Shown here piece after piece: positions 45,001 to 57,635 of a stretch of 64,000 nt of DNA. A model generated the notes under the pieces. The model had not been told where the DNA came from. It ran no database searches and saw nothing but the letters and a program-made list of their open reading frames with translations. Origin of the DNA: Echinococcus granulosus (lineage: Eukaryota > Platyhelminthes > Cestoda > Cyclophyllidea > Taeniidae); NCBI RefSeq assembly GCF_000524195.1, contig NW_020170386.1, forward strand, positions 601,281-665,280. The letters run 5' to 3'. Positions within the stretch are counted from its first letter, which is position 1. The number at the start of each line of letters is the position of its first letter. Made by a program: the position numbers and the translations under genes.

Positions 45001-48000
45001 CATGCATACAAGGGTCACCCAATGTTACAGCGCCACACTGCTGACTTCAACTTATTTCACAAGTAAAGAAAGTGCAGCTATAAGAGGGCTGCACTACATA
45101 GGATTATCCATGGAATCAACGTGCTTGCTATTTTTTATTCATTATTCTGTAGATCTGCTATTCTGTACAAACGATTCTGCCTAACAAGTGGAACAGAACT
45201 GGAGTTTAAACTGATTCCATTTGGCACTAATCAGTACACCCCATGTAATGCAATGGTGCTGGTACTTGTATGCAAGGAAAAACACTTAAGAAGAAGCAAA
45301 AGCTTTACAATACTCTTGCTTGCTCACACTGACTATCAAGAAGACCGCATTTGAGAGCCGCGATGATAAAGAGGAGGAGAATGCAGAAGATGCCAGCGAT
45401 GGAGACGAGGACGGAGATGATTTTCATTTGTTGAGAGGAAGAGGGGGAGGCGAGGGAGGCGGGAGGTGGGATCGCATCGGCGAGCTTCTCTTCTTCCTTC
45501 TCGCTATCCTGCACCTCCAGGTGCATCCATTGTCGTCTCACCTGGCCAGGGCCTCTGGGTCTGCCTTCTCCCGCCCTCTCACCCTCTTGGGCCCCTGAGC
45601 TGCCCCCAACCGCATCGATTCCTGAGTCCAGTGGAGAGGCCACTGAAGGGTCCTTCTGAATGAACTTTGTGTAGTCTGGTTCGCTCTTTACTATTACCGA
45701 AAGTTGGATCTAGAGGACAGCAGTGTATCAGTAGGGTTAAACAGCTTCCTTGAAGAGTCTTTTGGCATTTGACTTTGTATATTTACATGTCTTTGTTGAA
45801 AACAGCCATCTCTCATCAGCTCATTACCATTTTCACAATCAGGTATTTGTATACCCTCCATGATCACGCTTAGCATGCTGCACGCTTTGCCCAAAGTCTC
45901 ATATTTTTAATACATGCAAGCATATGAGTTAATGCTTGCATTTTGATAGCAACAGGAATTACTCGGCTGAGGAAAGTCGATTCGTTCACCTTGCCAAGGT
46001 TAGTAATATCAAATATTTATTTGATTTTGGCCGACTATACAAAGTAGGCAGCTGATCACTCAACTAACCACTAATCGTCTCGCCACACAATCCGTATTCT
46101 CAACCTACGAAATGTCAGCTACTTAACTTAATTCTTCCGAGAAAGTCGTCATGTTTTGGATCTACACTTTGCGTTCAATTACAAAAGGATTCGCAAAAAA
46201 TGGGCTTCATGCGCAAATACTTATGGTAATCTGTTTATAATGGAAAGAGGTACGCATAAATAACAACAGCAATAAATGGGTTATTCTTGGAAGTCATCCA
46301 GCATGCATACTTAATGACATTGTAGGCATTTAGGTCTGCGTGACAGTCAGCTGTTTGTCGGCTTTATTCAAGAGGCATTTATGACAGGCGGAACAACCTT
46401 AAACTGTTTAAAGTTGTAAATTAATTAGCTTTTGAGAAATGGGGGTGAGTAATTCAAAGGAAAAGTCCAAACTGCAGTTTTAGGAAAGGGGAGAAAGATT
46501 TATGAGCGTATCGCATGGGCAGCGTCATTGTTTTTAGGTTAAATAAATTTCATTTTCATAAATGGGTACCGACCACAAATTGAAGTAGAAGAACCTCGTT
46601 CCCCTTTTTTGGTGCTATGACGTGAGCTCTAGCCCTACTTCAACTGAAAAGTGTGCATACAGAAGGAGTGGGGACACCAATTCCATTGATTTTCACAAGA
46701 GCTTGACTTCTGATGTGTAAATGTGCAGCCAGGCCGCTCACAACAGTGGAACAAGGCCTCGAGAGACAGACTAGGGTTCGGTAATTTCTATCCACAACTT
46801 AATAACGGAGGAACTTACCGAAACATGCCAAGCAATGCCTCAAGCTGTAAGTTGACGATAAAGTACGCGATGTAATACACTTACACCCACTATGCTTAAG
46901 TTTGTGCAATCCCATCTGCCACCGTGTTAGGATATACAATCCTCAGTTTGGGGTTTTTTATTCTATTATGACCATCCACTTATGTCAACTTGGCTATCGC
47001 GTCCCTGCATTTCACAGTCCATATTATTAAACAGTAAGTCAAGATACTGTTAAAGTTCAACTTATTTAAGATCAGCTACGGTTTTGCGATCAAATGACAT
47101 TATGATACCCATGTAACTTAAAAGTGGATTGATGTATAAATTTGTGGTGAAATTATTCGTGTATTAATGAGCCATGGTTTCATGCTTTGGCAGGTACGCT
47201 TGTGCCAGTAAAATACATCAATTGGTCAAAGTTTGGCATCATTATGTAAAGCACTCAAGCTATACTGGCAGGAACTGCCACCATGTACCTGATCTGTAAT
47301 GCATGCACTTTCCTGCTGTAGTAAACTAGAATCAGCGTCTGTGAGGGTAGGTGAGTAACTGAGAGGGTGTCCCCCAACTGTCAAATATCCAAAAAACGTT
47401 CAACACCAACCCTTTCCGCACCCAATGACTCCTCTTCCTCACCACACTACGCCTCATGCATAATTGGGAGGAAGTCAGGCATGCCAAGGGAAAAACTTGC
47501 ACTGTCACACCCCAATTGTCACCATCTGTCATTCTTTTCATCAACCAAGGAAATAATTATCAAGGCAAATTAACGACTGAGAAACCACGAATAATCCAAC
47601 GAAGCTATTAACCAACTTTAAACAGAACTATGGCGAGAATCATTACGAATGGGCAGTATGGTGTCGACTGCTGAATTCGTTTCGAAGAATGGCAGGGCAT
47701 TTTCGTGAACATTATGATTGCTAAAAAGGTTTAAGTTCTTGATTTGCGTTAAAATTACAGAAAGAAATTTGACAGCAGCCTGGAATTATAGAGTGGAATA
47801 AAGAAGAGTGTAAATGCATACTTGAGAAGATAGACTATCGTTTCCAGTACCATCACGAGCCTTCAGCAAAAGTTTGTAGCTCTGAGGTTGCGGAGGCCTT
47901 TTGAGAGCACATAAGACGTTCGGAATCTCCCCAAATAGTCCAAACATTCCGTCAAAAGTGTTGTCCAACTCAAGTGTGCAACAAAGCACTCGACTCGTTG

Positions 48001-51000
48001 GATCGCAGTCCCTGTCGATTACTCTGTAGGGGATGGGTTCGCAGAAACGTCGCTGGTCCCTCAATGTCTGGTTGACACCCGCAGGAGGCAGCTGTTCCCA
48101 GGCGAAGATGATGTGTTTCCGGTGAGGGGTGATGAGCACGAACTCAGGTCGATTGTCATTGAGATTTAACACAGAGATGATTACGTTGGCCTCTGTGTGG
48201 TAGGCGGCAGAGCTCATTGGACTGTCGACGACGGGTGAGGTGGCTAGCGGTGCTTCGTTCTCGGCTATGACGGTGAGGGAAATGGAGGACTGCTTCTCGA
48301 AGTCCACAGGACGACGCATGCTTAGTTGTCCCGTGGCACGATCAATGTCCACTAAGAAGAGGTCCTCGGGTCGCCCACGTAGCAGGAAGCGCACTCTGCG
48401 GTTGGTCTCCGTTAGGTCGGCGTCGCGTACTGACACCTGTCCGACCACCGTCCCCACTGGAGCGTTCTCTTCCACCTGCAATTTGAATAGATTTTGCACT
48501 GCCTACCATTTAACAACCAAAAATCACGTTTAGTATATTCCCAGCCCAAAAAACCGTTAGCCATATGCCTATCCCCTTGTTGCACTTATCCTGTGGTGAA
48601 TGCAGGAGGATAATCATGTTCTTATCTCCCTGACATTTGAATTATTAAAAAACACTGTAGTAGAGACTCTTTTCACGAAATAAACCTTTATTTGCAAACA
48701 AACTGGGTTACACTAAAAAAAATAATGTTATGCTTGGAAGAAAAACAACCAAAGGAATGCTGGACATTTGAGCAATTCGAAATGATATTTTGATGCCTTT
48801 TGATAAGTTATAAAATGCACCTTGAAGTTACTTAAGAGCATTAACGAAGAACCAACTATGGAAAATTCTGGCCAAAGAGCTATTGGTTCAATTCAAGAAG
48901 TCTTCATTCATTTACATCGATTTGAAAATGATTCATTTGGAAAAAACGTGTTATGGTAATCATTGCAATTTCGTTGAATCGAATCAGAGGGGTCCATTAA
49001 ACTGGACGCCATTCAAGGTGGCGAGAACTGGGAACTAGGATCCTCAGGATATGAAAAATTTTAGTTTCAGCTGCTGCCTGGTGTCTGGCATTCAAAGCTA
49101 ATGTGGCAAATAACAATCGTAAAATAAACGAATTTGAAATACTCTCCAGAAGAGACGTTCTGAAAAAAGTTAAAATTTGATGCTGTAGGTTTCTTCCTGT
49201 GTACTGCGGGTAAAGTGTTGGTGTTGATAGTTTTATGTCGAGGAAAAGAAAAGATCTTCACAATTCCACTTTTTGTTCAGTAGAAATAATCCATGACACT
49301 GGAACATGTCATGTTTTTGTGCATAGCACAAACCTAGATTACGGTATTTAACTCAAGTCAAGAACGTCTCACCACCACCAAACTTGCTGAAGCAAAGTCA
49401 TAACTGATTAGCCCCTAAGTATTATCAAAGTTCCAGCAAGAGTAATGAATAATTTGAGAAATGAATAAATAAACTTATTTTTACAAAATAATTCTCTAAA
49501 ATCTGAAAACGGTTTAAATATTTAGAATTGTATTACTATCACTTCCACAAAAATTCTATACCTTCCGAAAGCTGGAAAAAACCTAGAGGTACAACTGGTA
49601 TTAAATTCAAGGTAAGTNNNNNNNNNNNNNNNNNNNNNNNNNNNNNNNNNNNNNNNNNNNNNNNNNNNNNNNNNNNNNNNNNNNNNNNNNNNNNNNNNNN
49701 NNNNNNNNNNNNNNNNNTACCCTACCTCTTTGGACTACCTAATTAAACAGTGTAGGCAGGAGATTGTGCTTAATTATGTCTAGGTTGATCTGACTATTTC
49801 ATCATAATGTTGAGTTCCCGTGATTGAAATTATTGTAATGCATTCTCACTCATGCTAACCATGTCCGTTATGTGACAGCTTTGAAATGTAGTTTGCACTT
49901 AATCAAACTATGGACTGTGATTAATTTGCCTCTTTGATGAAATACATAGCACTCTTCGAGCCTCTCGATGTATGCGCTACGAAATCAGCTCACAGGCATT
50001 GTTCTTTAAGACGGGCAACGGGATGGTTTGGAAGGCAGTTTCCATGAAAATCATGGCCCCAACTACAACACTGTGGGTAAATTAGCAGCAAGGGGAGGTT
50101 GTACATTGAAATTTTAATTAGCCGTCGGCCTTTTTCAACTTGAGCATAAAAGCATAATGCTGCAAGTGATTTCCTCACGTAGTAGCAGGAGGGCGGAGGG
50201 GAAATGTCAAGCGCGCTGTGACATTGTTTAGTCTCAGGAGTAAAATACTTTATTTTATTCATTGTATGGTATATAAGCTAAACTCAAACGTTTTTTTTTA
50301 AAATAAACGACCGGCTTAGCTTTAAAATCTTATGTCAATTTCTTGGTGTGCATATGTATTAATGTACTTCTTTGGCGTTCTAAAACATATAACGGGAAAC
50401 TTTTCTGTATAAAACACCAACTTTTGAAAGAAATACTGATCAATTAAAGAGAGATAACTTCACTAATGGCATTTTTATTAACTAAAACTGCAAAAATATT
50501 GCCTTTTTTGTTGGATAAAAACTGTATCTGATTGATATTGCCTGGAATGCAATTACGTAAAGATCCGTAAATGGAGTTCCCCAAATCAACTCATTTAGTC
50601 AAATACAGCACAGTAAGTAAAATTGAATATTGTAATTGTATTTAGTTGTAGTTTTTATGCGTTCAAATTAGTGTGCAAGCTAGCATTTTGAGTTATACCA
50701 TATAAAGTATGTTTCAAAAAAAGGGAAAGCACTAGTAGGTGATAATGAAAGAGTTTGCCGTAAAATTAACCATGCCTTGTACTTGTCAAACAATTCCAAA
50801 TCAAATTTCATTACTAGACAATATATAAGCTAAATTCAAACTCACCTCAAAGTTGTAAGTATAATGCTCAAAGGTCGGTGGATTATCGTTTACATCGTCG
50901 ACGAGGACAGTGACCAACGCGGAACTGGATCTTCTCTCCGGTACGCCGTCGTCGGTAGCAACCACGTAGAAGACGTACTTGTGCTCACCCGGGGCGTCTT

Positions 51001-54000
51001 CCTCTGCATCCAGAGCGGTTACCGTCCAGAGTCGACCGGAGCGCGGATCGATGCGGAAGTAGCCGACGTCGGAGGTGTCACGAGTGCTGGCGTTCAGTGG
51101 GTGTCCTTTGCCCGCTTTCTCTGGTGCCTCTTTCAACGAAAAGGTGATGAGGGCGTTGCGCCCAATGTCTGCGTCGGTCACGCAAAGCGTTGGAGAGGGC
51201 GAGAGGTGCGTTACCGGCGCATTGGCTTGGTTCTCTCGGACGTGGCCCTGATAAGCGGTGTGTTCGAACCTCGGTGTCTCGTCGTTGATATCGCTAATAC
51301 TGACGTGAAGACTCGCATTGCGGGTAAGGGGCTTAGCTGAATCATTGTCTGTACACATTAATGTGACCTATGATCAATAAAATGATCAGTCTAAACCAGT
51401 CTCAAAGCATGATTGGCGATGACACACAAGTCTTGATATCACTTCTTTTTAACCTTCCTCATACGCCCAGTTTATTCATCTCCTGATACTGGTACTCATA
51501 GAAAATCTCAATCTGACAGCTTGCACTTCCGTTGAAATCTCAAATAAGTCAATGACTAGAGGAATTCAATATCCAACAGAAAATGGAATACATTACTTTG
51601 CATTAGTCAGTGGTGCGTTATTCAAATAAGAGTTTATTTAAATAGTTTGAGAGGTTTGAAGATTTTTCATCCATTCCTTTTGGGAAATTACGAATATTTA
51701 TTCACAAAACTGCAAGAACTAATTAGCCAACTACCTCATACAGTATCTTAAAGTGCACAATATATGAAATGAATAGGTAAAGTACATATGGTCATGTTAC
51801 TTCAAAATTAGCGGTTTGTGTAAAGCCATGTGAAAATTTGCGGTATTGGTTAGTCGAATGAAGGAAGATGAATTGACGTGGTGAATGCAGCAATTCGTAA
51901 CAACGACTCCGTTTACGCGATGGGTAGATGCTTTTTCGCCTATGACATGAAACGCAGTGGTGGCATAAATTATTCACTCCGAAATCTGCTGCCTCGAGTA
52001 GCTCCTCCCACGAAGCTACCCGCGTGTGTGGTTGCGTTAAGAGAGGTTGGAAACAAGGAAATGACTGCATTGTTAGCGACAAACGGCAACCACAGAGCTC
52101 TCAGTTGGCATTTCTTAAATTTGGTAGAAATCAACCATATTTTCCATCTGTTTGAAACATCACTCTAATTTGAGCAACTTTTTCAATTAAAGGTTTCCTT
52201 TGAATTATACTGAGAACGTAATTCTACTACAAAAATGGGCAGTGTTTTGCAGACTCCCCAGCTAACCCACGTATTTGAGGAAAATGATTAAAAGACGGGA
52301 AGTTTTGAAGTTGCATAACCAAAGTCCTGCCTCTTAGTTCCGCTATTACAGTATTGTAAGGAGCGGAAATTGAGGCTGTCTATGTTACGGAACGTCTTTT
52401 ACACAAGTTATGCGTAATTCATCTCAGAAAACCAATGTGCTTCATCGTGTCCACAGTTCAAAAAACATTGAAAATTATGTTTAGCATGGGCATTAATCTC
52501 ATCAGCTGCCAAAAAGGTGAATGCAGGTTGAGTAGGTGGAATAAGGTTATTTAAGTAGTAGAGTAGATTCCGATAGGCGGTTTCCCATTTCGAAAATGGG
52601 AGAAATTGCGCTTTTTTTCTTTTTTAAGCAATAGACTGAGTTTTGTATTTGGGATCTATTCGGCTACCGCTGGATAGTAATCATAGGCACTCTCTTTGTT
52701 AAACAAATGCCATCCCAAGTAGCAGAACTGGAATCACCTGCTGTTATCTAAAAAATATTTCAATTTATCACTAACAACTCAATGCAGGAGATATTGCATA
52801 AAGAAATTTACGGTTCTCGTCATTTTCACCACTGACACAATCAACATGAGAAAGATTTCCTTTAGTGAGAGCAGATACTATCAATAAAGCTTTTTGATGG
52901 AGAGGTTTCACTGGAAATCTACTCAAAATTAAATATTATGAATTATTAAGTTCATTTTCCGATATTGAAAATAGTCATGCTTGTCAGTTTTCCTCCAATT
53001 TTAAAGTAGACACACAAAGAGCTCCAATGGAAGGGGGATATTGCATAATGAGGCAAAAATCTCAAACGGAAAGCCGAATTTCCCACTTACAGTGGCTTGC
53101 TTATACCCTAGGTGCGATTTATGATGGGTTTGTGATATATTGCTTAATTTTATTCCAACCACCACACAGCGCAACAGTGTCTCACCCTTGACATTGGAGC
53201 TTGAAGCACCCAACATTAGAGGGATCTACAGTAAGTTCAGTAAACTGAATTAAAGGTCTAACTTTAAAATTACAAAATTGAAGAGTGCGCATTTTGAATG
53301 GTGATCCAAAAGCGTTTTGCTCTTTCTATGCCATGCAACTATCTTGATGAGTGGGGGGATAAATTAAATGAAAATTATACTTCGTGGATCAAAGTAGGTC
53401 TCTGCAAAGAAAGTGACCACTGCTCGTCTCTTTGTTGTGACACTGATGAAAGTATCTCATTCTGTTAACTATCACATGAATCGTGACATCTTTTTCTCGT
53501 CCTTAAGTGTGCGAGAACAAAAGGTGGATTCCCGAGGCACAACCACCGCTTCGTGTAGACAAACTCTACTCGTATTGTCACTATGACCGGATACAAGTGG
53601 CCAGAATCAACCACCACGAGCATTGCCCACACTTTGCACACCTTCCTCCCCACATCCTCTACTCTCAACTTGAAAAGGAGGAAGGAAGAGGGAGGAGGAG
53701 AAGGAGAGGGACACCGACTTTTTATTCCTCTGCTTTCTCACGCATTTGGAGAAGTTGAGGAGGAGCGGAAATTAATTGGCGATGTCCTCAATTCCCCTCT
53801 TGGCAAAGGAGGGGACTGGTTCTGATGTAGGTAAAGCAAAAGGATTTTAGTTTGCCGGCAACGTAGGCGAAAAGTTTAAGAGGATGCTTATAAGTTCTCT
53901 GACCTCTGAAATTTGGAATTCCAGGTTTTTATTTATTGTAATCTTTTAAAAGGATATCCTACTATTCAAGATGAAGTTCTATTGCAAATTTAGTCTTCTT

Positions 54001-57000
54001 CGCCGATACAAGGGAACTTCAACTTGTAAGAAAGTCGCATAATTTAACTAGAACTGCGCTTGTAACCAATATTTTGATGAATCAGGGACACCTCTTCAGA
54101 CGCGAAAAGGACATCTCCAAGGATACCCCGAAAGGTATCTCCGTTGACGATAAAAGAAAAGTGAAACCGATAAAATCAAACAATAACTAGAATCAGAGCG
54201 AATTGAAGAGGAATAATATCGACTGCAGCATCTATTTTATACAATAAAGTTACTTAAAAGTCAGTTTTTAGAAGTTGTTATCAATGTGATTAACAACCTA
54301 GTGAGTTACACATGTATGTATGTCCCCTTATAATGAAGCATAATAGCCTAACTTGTTACCTTAAATACTATTGCATTATAAATTACCCGCATGGTAAACA
54401 TTTAGTTCCATCGAAATACATATTTTCAGTTATTTTCACTGCATTATTGTAGTTGTGTTTTCCTCAAAGTTCACATGATTACTAGTGTCTCACATTCTCA
54501 GGCAGGTAGCATATCCTCCACTTTCGAGTAGAATAGGGTATGTGGGTCATAATACACAGAGCCTCACCATGGATTACTGATGAAGTGGTTGCTGCAGTTT
54601 GTCTCTTGACTGCGTGATGATGTCGCCCTTCAAAGTGTCCTAGTAAGACTACTTCAACGGTGAAACAAATACTCAGAGTAATTTTCACTCACCACTCACT
54701 CATGATTGAATTACAGAAGCAATATTACTCCCAATTGCGATTGTGGGCTTTCTAGCAAATCTTTCTCTGTCGACGAGAAGCATGCTTCTCATCTTTCACT
54801 TTTACAATGCTAAAATATTTACAAATGCCTGTTGTGTCCTTTCATTACAGTGAAATGATTAGATCATTTGTGGAGGCAATAAATGTCTACCTTTCGAGCG
54901 GTGTTTCTGGTCATTTACTACAAATATAGTACGATAGGCACCTCCTCCTTCTTTCCTCATTTTCTTCAAAAGGGGTCTGCAAACTGGAAGCAACTTCATC
55001 CGCATTGTTTAGCTTCTTAACAAACGTCTTCAAAGTGGTGACGCAGAAAGGTTAGTATCGAGTGCCACAAGCAGACCCTATTCAGCAAGGGAAGGCGTTT
55101 TCCTTCTTTAGGGTTTGCACAACTCGAAAATAAGGATATATCCTCTTACATAGTATAAAAAATCATCTGCTTTTGTTATTTGTTATTTTGCTATTTAAAA
55201 TGAAATGCCAAAATCCCCACTTTAACAACACTTTTGTGTACTAAACGCTACCGTGAAGGATGTCTAGGGGCGGGCTGAGCAAAAGCCATCGAGCTTTTAA
55301 GTGTGAGCCCTAGTAGCACCCTAAATTTTTTCTTTCCTGAGAGTTAGCCTATCCCTTTACATAGAAAGGCTAATCTTTTGCCAATACGCATACGGAAGTC
55401 GAAATGTTTATTACTTTTTCCCACCTGCGACCACAAAAAGCTCCCACTCCTGGCGCTTATCCTTCGTTCCTCCAGGTCTAAGCATCAGGTGGAGGCGCTT
55501 TTGCATATGCAACACTGTGTCCATTGTTCTCTCATTTTTCGTCGAAAGGAGCGACTGGAGGGACAGGTTTGACATGGCGAGTTAGGTAAGTTTTTATGCG
55601 ATTTTTCAATAGGCAAATTCCAGTGTGTCAGAATGAGCGAGTAAATAAACAAACTTACTTCAACAACAAGGCAAGTTTTTGTTAAAATAAAGCCCAATTT
55701 TTTACGATTTACAGAGTTTTTTCGTATATTGCTTTTCTTGCTTACTTACTATTCGTTCTTTCTACCTCCAACAAAGGCTATTTTTTAATGAAATCACTGT
55801 AATTTACTTAACGCCTTAGATCTTCATCATCAAGCATAGAAAATGGCTCAAAATTTACTGTTTTTTAGAGAATTTGGGCAAATTGTCAATGAGTTTATCA
55901 AACAGGACCATGCTACTTAAGCAGTTGATTCGATTTTTAGCGTTCCCTATTCACTTCAGACATTGTCATAGTAATACCTAATCAGTTGAAATACAAATAA
56001 AATAGCTAACGCTTTTTTATTGCTCTCACTCGTATCTGATAATGGCAAAAGATTCCAACTCACCATATATGCGGCCTTTGTTTCCCTATCCAAATTGACC
56101 TTAGTTCGTAAAGTGAATTGCCGGTAGGAGGGGAAGAGGAAGGAGGAGCTAGAGGAGAAGGTGGAAGAAGAAGGAATGGAATGTCTGAAATTCGACAGAA
56201 CTGTTGCAGCAGAGTCGCCACCGTTGGAGAAGGGATGTACCTCGATGAGACGGAAGGCGTCCATCTCAGAGGTGACAGAACAGCTTAATTGACCCAAGTT
56301 GGAATCCGAATCTGTAACATGCACCTCTACCACGATGGACTCTGGCACAGTAATCACCTCAGGCAGCGCCAGACGACTCGAAGTGAGGCGCTTACCCTCG
56401 CGCAGAAAAACGATGTTCGGTGCTTGATCATTCACATTGATTATATCGACATTTACTTCTGCCCGCGAGCTTAGAGGAGGCTGGCCGTTATCTGTGGCAG
56501 TGATGTGGAACTTCAATCGTGGTGGCAGCTGTTCTGCATCCGGATACTCAAGTAAGTGAACTGACGCGGTGTAGAATGATCCGGGTGTACGTCGAGATTG
56601 GGAGTATCTGTTTAACGCTTCAGGTGGTGGAAGGGTATTTTGTAGAGAGACGCGAAATAGGTTATTGGCCTTGTGAGTTGGATCAAATATACTGAGAAAG
56701 ACTCGCCCATTCTCTCCTGCGTCCATGTCGGCCACTTTAAACTGAAGGACCCTTCGAGGAAGGGTATTTTCTTGAACCACTGCACTGTAAGCCTTCTCAT
56801 CGAATTCCGGTGCATTGTCGTTGACATCACGCACTCGAATAAGTATACCTACACTTCCTGTAAATGGGCTTTCTCCGTCTCCTTGACCTCCATCTATTGC
56901 CTCCAAGACAAATTCATAGACCTCTTCAGTTTCCCGATCCAGAGGATGGACAACGCTCAAATAAGGATGTCCAGTTTTCATGTTTACTTCCTCATCCTCT

Positions 57001-57635
57001 TGATCCGTCATTGTATTCAGCTGAAAGTGGGAGGCATTTCCTTGAATCCATCGGGCTATTCGGTAGTCCATAACCCCGAAAGGTCGACTATCAATGTCGA
57101 TGGCTTCGGGGAGGGGAATCCTCTCACCCACAGGCAGATCTTCTGGGATAGTGGCGAAGGGCGACTCCAGGTGGGGGAAGGTGGGTGGGTTGTCATTGAG
57201 GTCCTGAACCGCTACTCGAATAAAGAAAACCTGCGTGGGACTGGTGGGACTCACGACGACATTAATGTGGAGCAGTTGGCAGCAGTGATAGATTGGGCAA
57301 TCACCACCGTTTAGTGCTCCACTGAGGTACTGACTGAGATCGAAGGCTCTCTGCTTCTCGCAGATCGCCTCTCTGTCTAGGGGACGGGCGACAATAATGC
57401 GGAGATCCTTGAGGGCGAATGGCCAAAAGAGGTCCTGCTGTCCCGCGTATACTGTCACATTGGCCAACTGACCGGGATCAAGGATGCGCAATAGGCCCTC
57501 TCGGAGGTCGTACACTACGGTGCCCAGTTCGCTATTCTCCAACACACTCACCGACTCCATCAATTGGCTACCGACTGGGCAGTGGGAGATGAGCAGTAGG
57601 AAAGTGATAAGGAGGAAAATTCCTTTTGAGACCAT
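42021..57635 (-). CDS. Delta-type protocadherin, 6 exons, 1316 aa, single-pass membrane protein
   Basis: Calcium-dependent homophilic adhesion receptor. Exons: 56064-57635, 50846-51367, 47822-48475, 45328-45709, 43539-43621, 42021-42758 (3951 nt, all phases fit). Signal peptide MVSKGIFLLITFLLLIS (1-23). Seven cadherin repeats end at LNDNPPTF (146-153), VNDNAPEF (271-278), VNDQAPNI, INDETPRF, VNDNPPTF and LNDNRPEF, the seventh lacking a clean final linker. The LDRE calcium motif is clear in repeats 1, 2 and 4. A Gly/Arg/Glu- and Pro/Ser-rich stalk follows, then the transmembrane helix IISVLVSIAGIFCILLLFII (about 1014-1033) and a cytoplasmic tail of about 280 residues. The 83-nt exon 43539-43621 codes for part of the juxtamembrane tail. 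Seven repeats resemble PCDH1/7/9/11 rather than clustered protocadherins. Introns total about 11.7 kb and one holds the assembly gap. Confidence 0.93.
49618..49717. other. Assembly gap of exactly 100 N
   Basis: Undetermined bases inside the intron between protocadherin exons 2 and 3. The round size suggests a scaffold gap of unknown length. The sequence just left of it (AAGGTAAGT) happens to look like a plus-strand splice donor. Confidence 0.99.
51368..56063. other. Long first intron of the protocadherin gene
   Basis: 4.7 kb without a supported gene. It contains a strongly purine-rich plus-strand tract at about 53678-53715 (GGAGGAAGGAAGAGGGAGGA and on). ORFs such as 51878-52168 (plus) and 55378-55572 (plus) lack domains. 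Confidence 0.5.

Noticed and set aside
50864..51340. 158-codon plus-strand ORF
   Set aside because: It lies antisense to protocadherin exon 2, which codes for a clear cadherin repeat.
56673..57314. 213-codon plus-strand ORF
   Set aside because: It lies antisense to protocadherin exon 1. Its length follows from codon bias on the coding strand.
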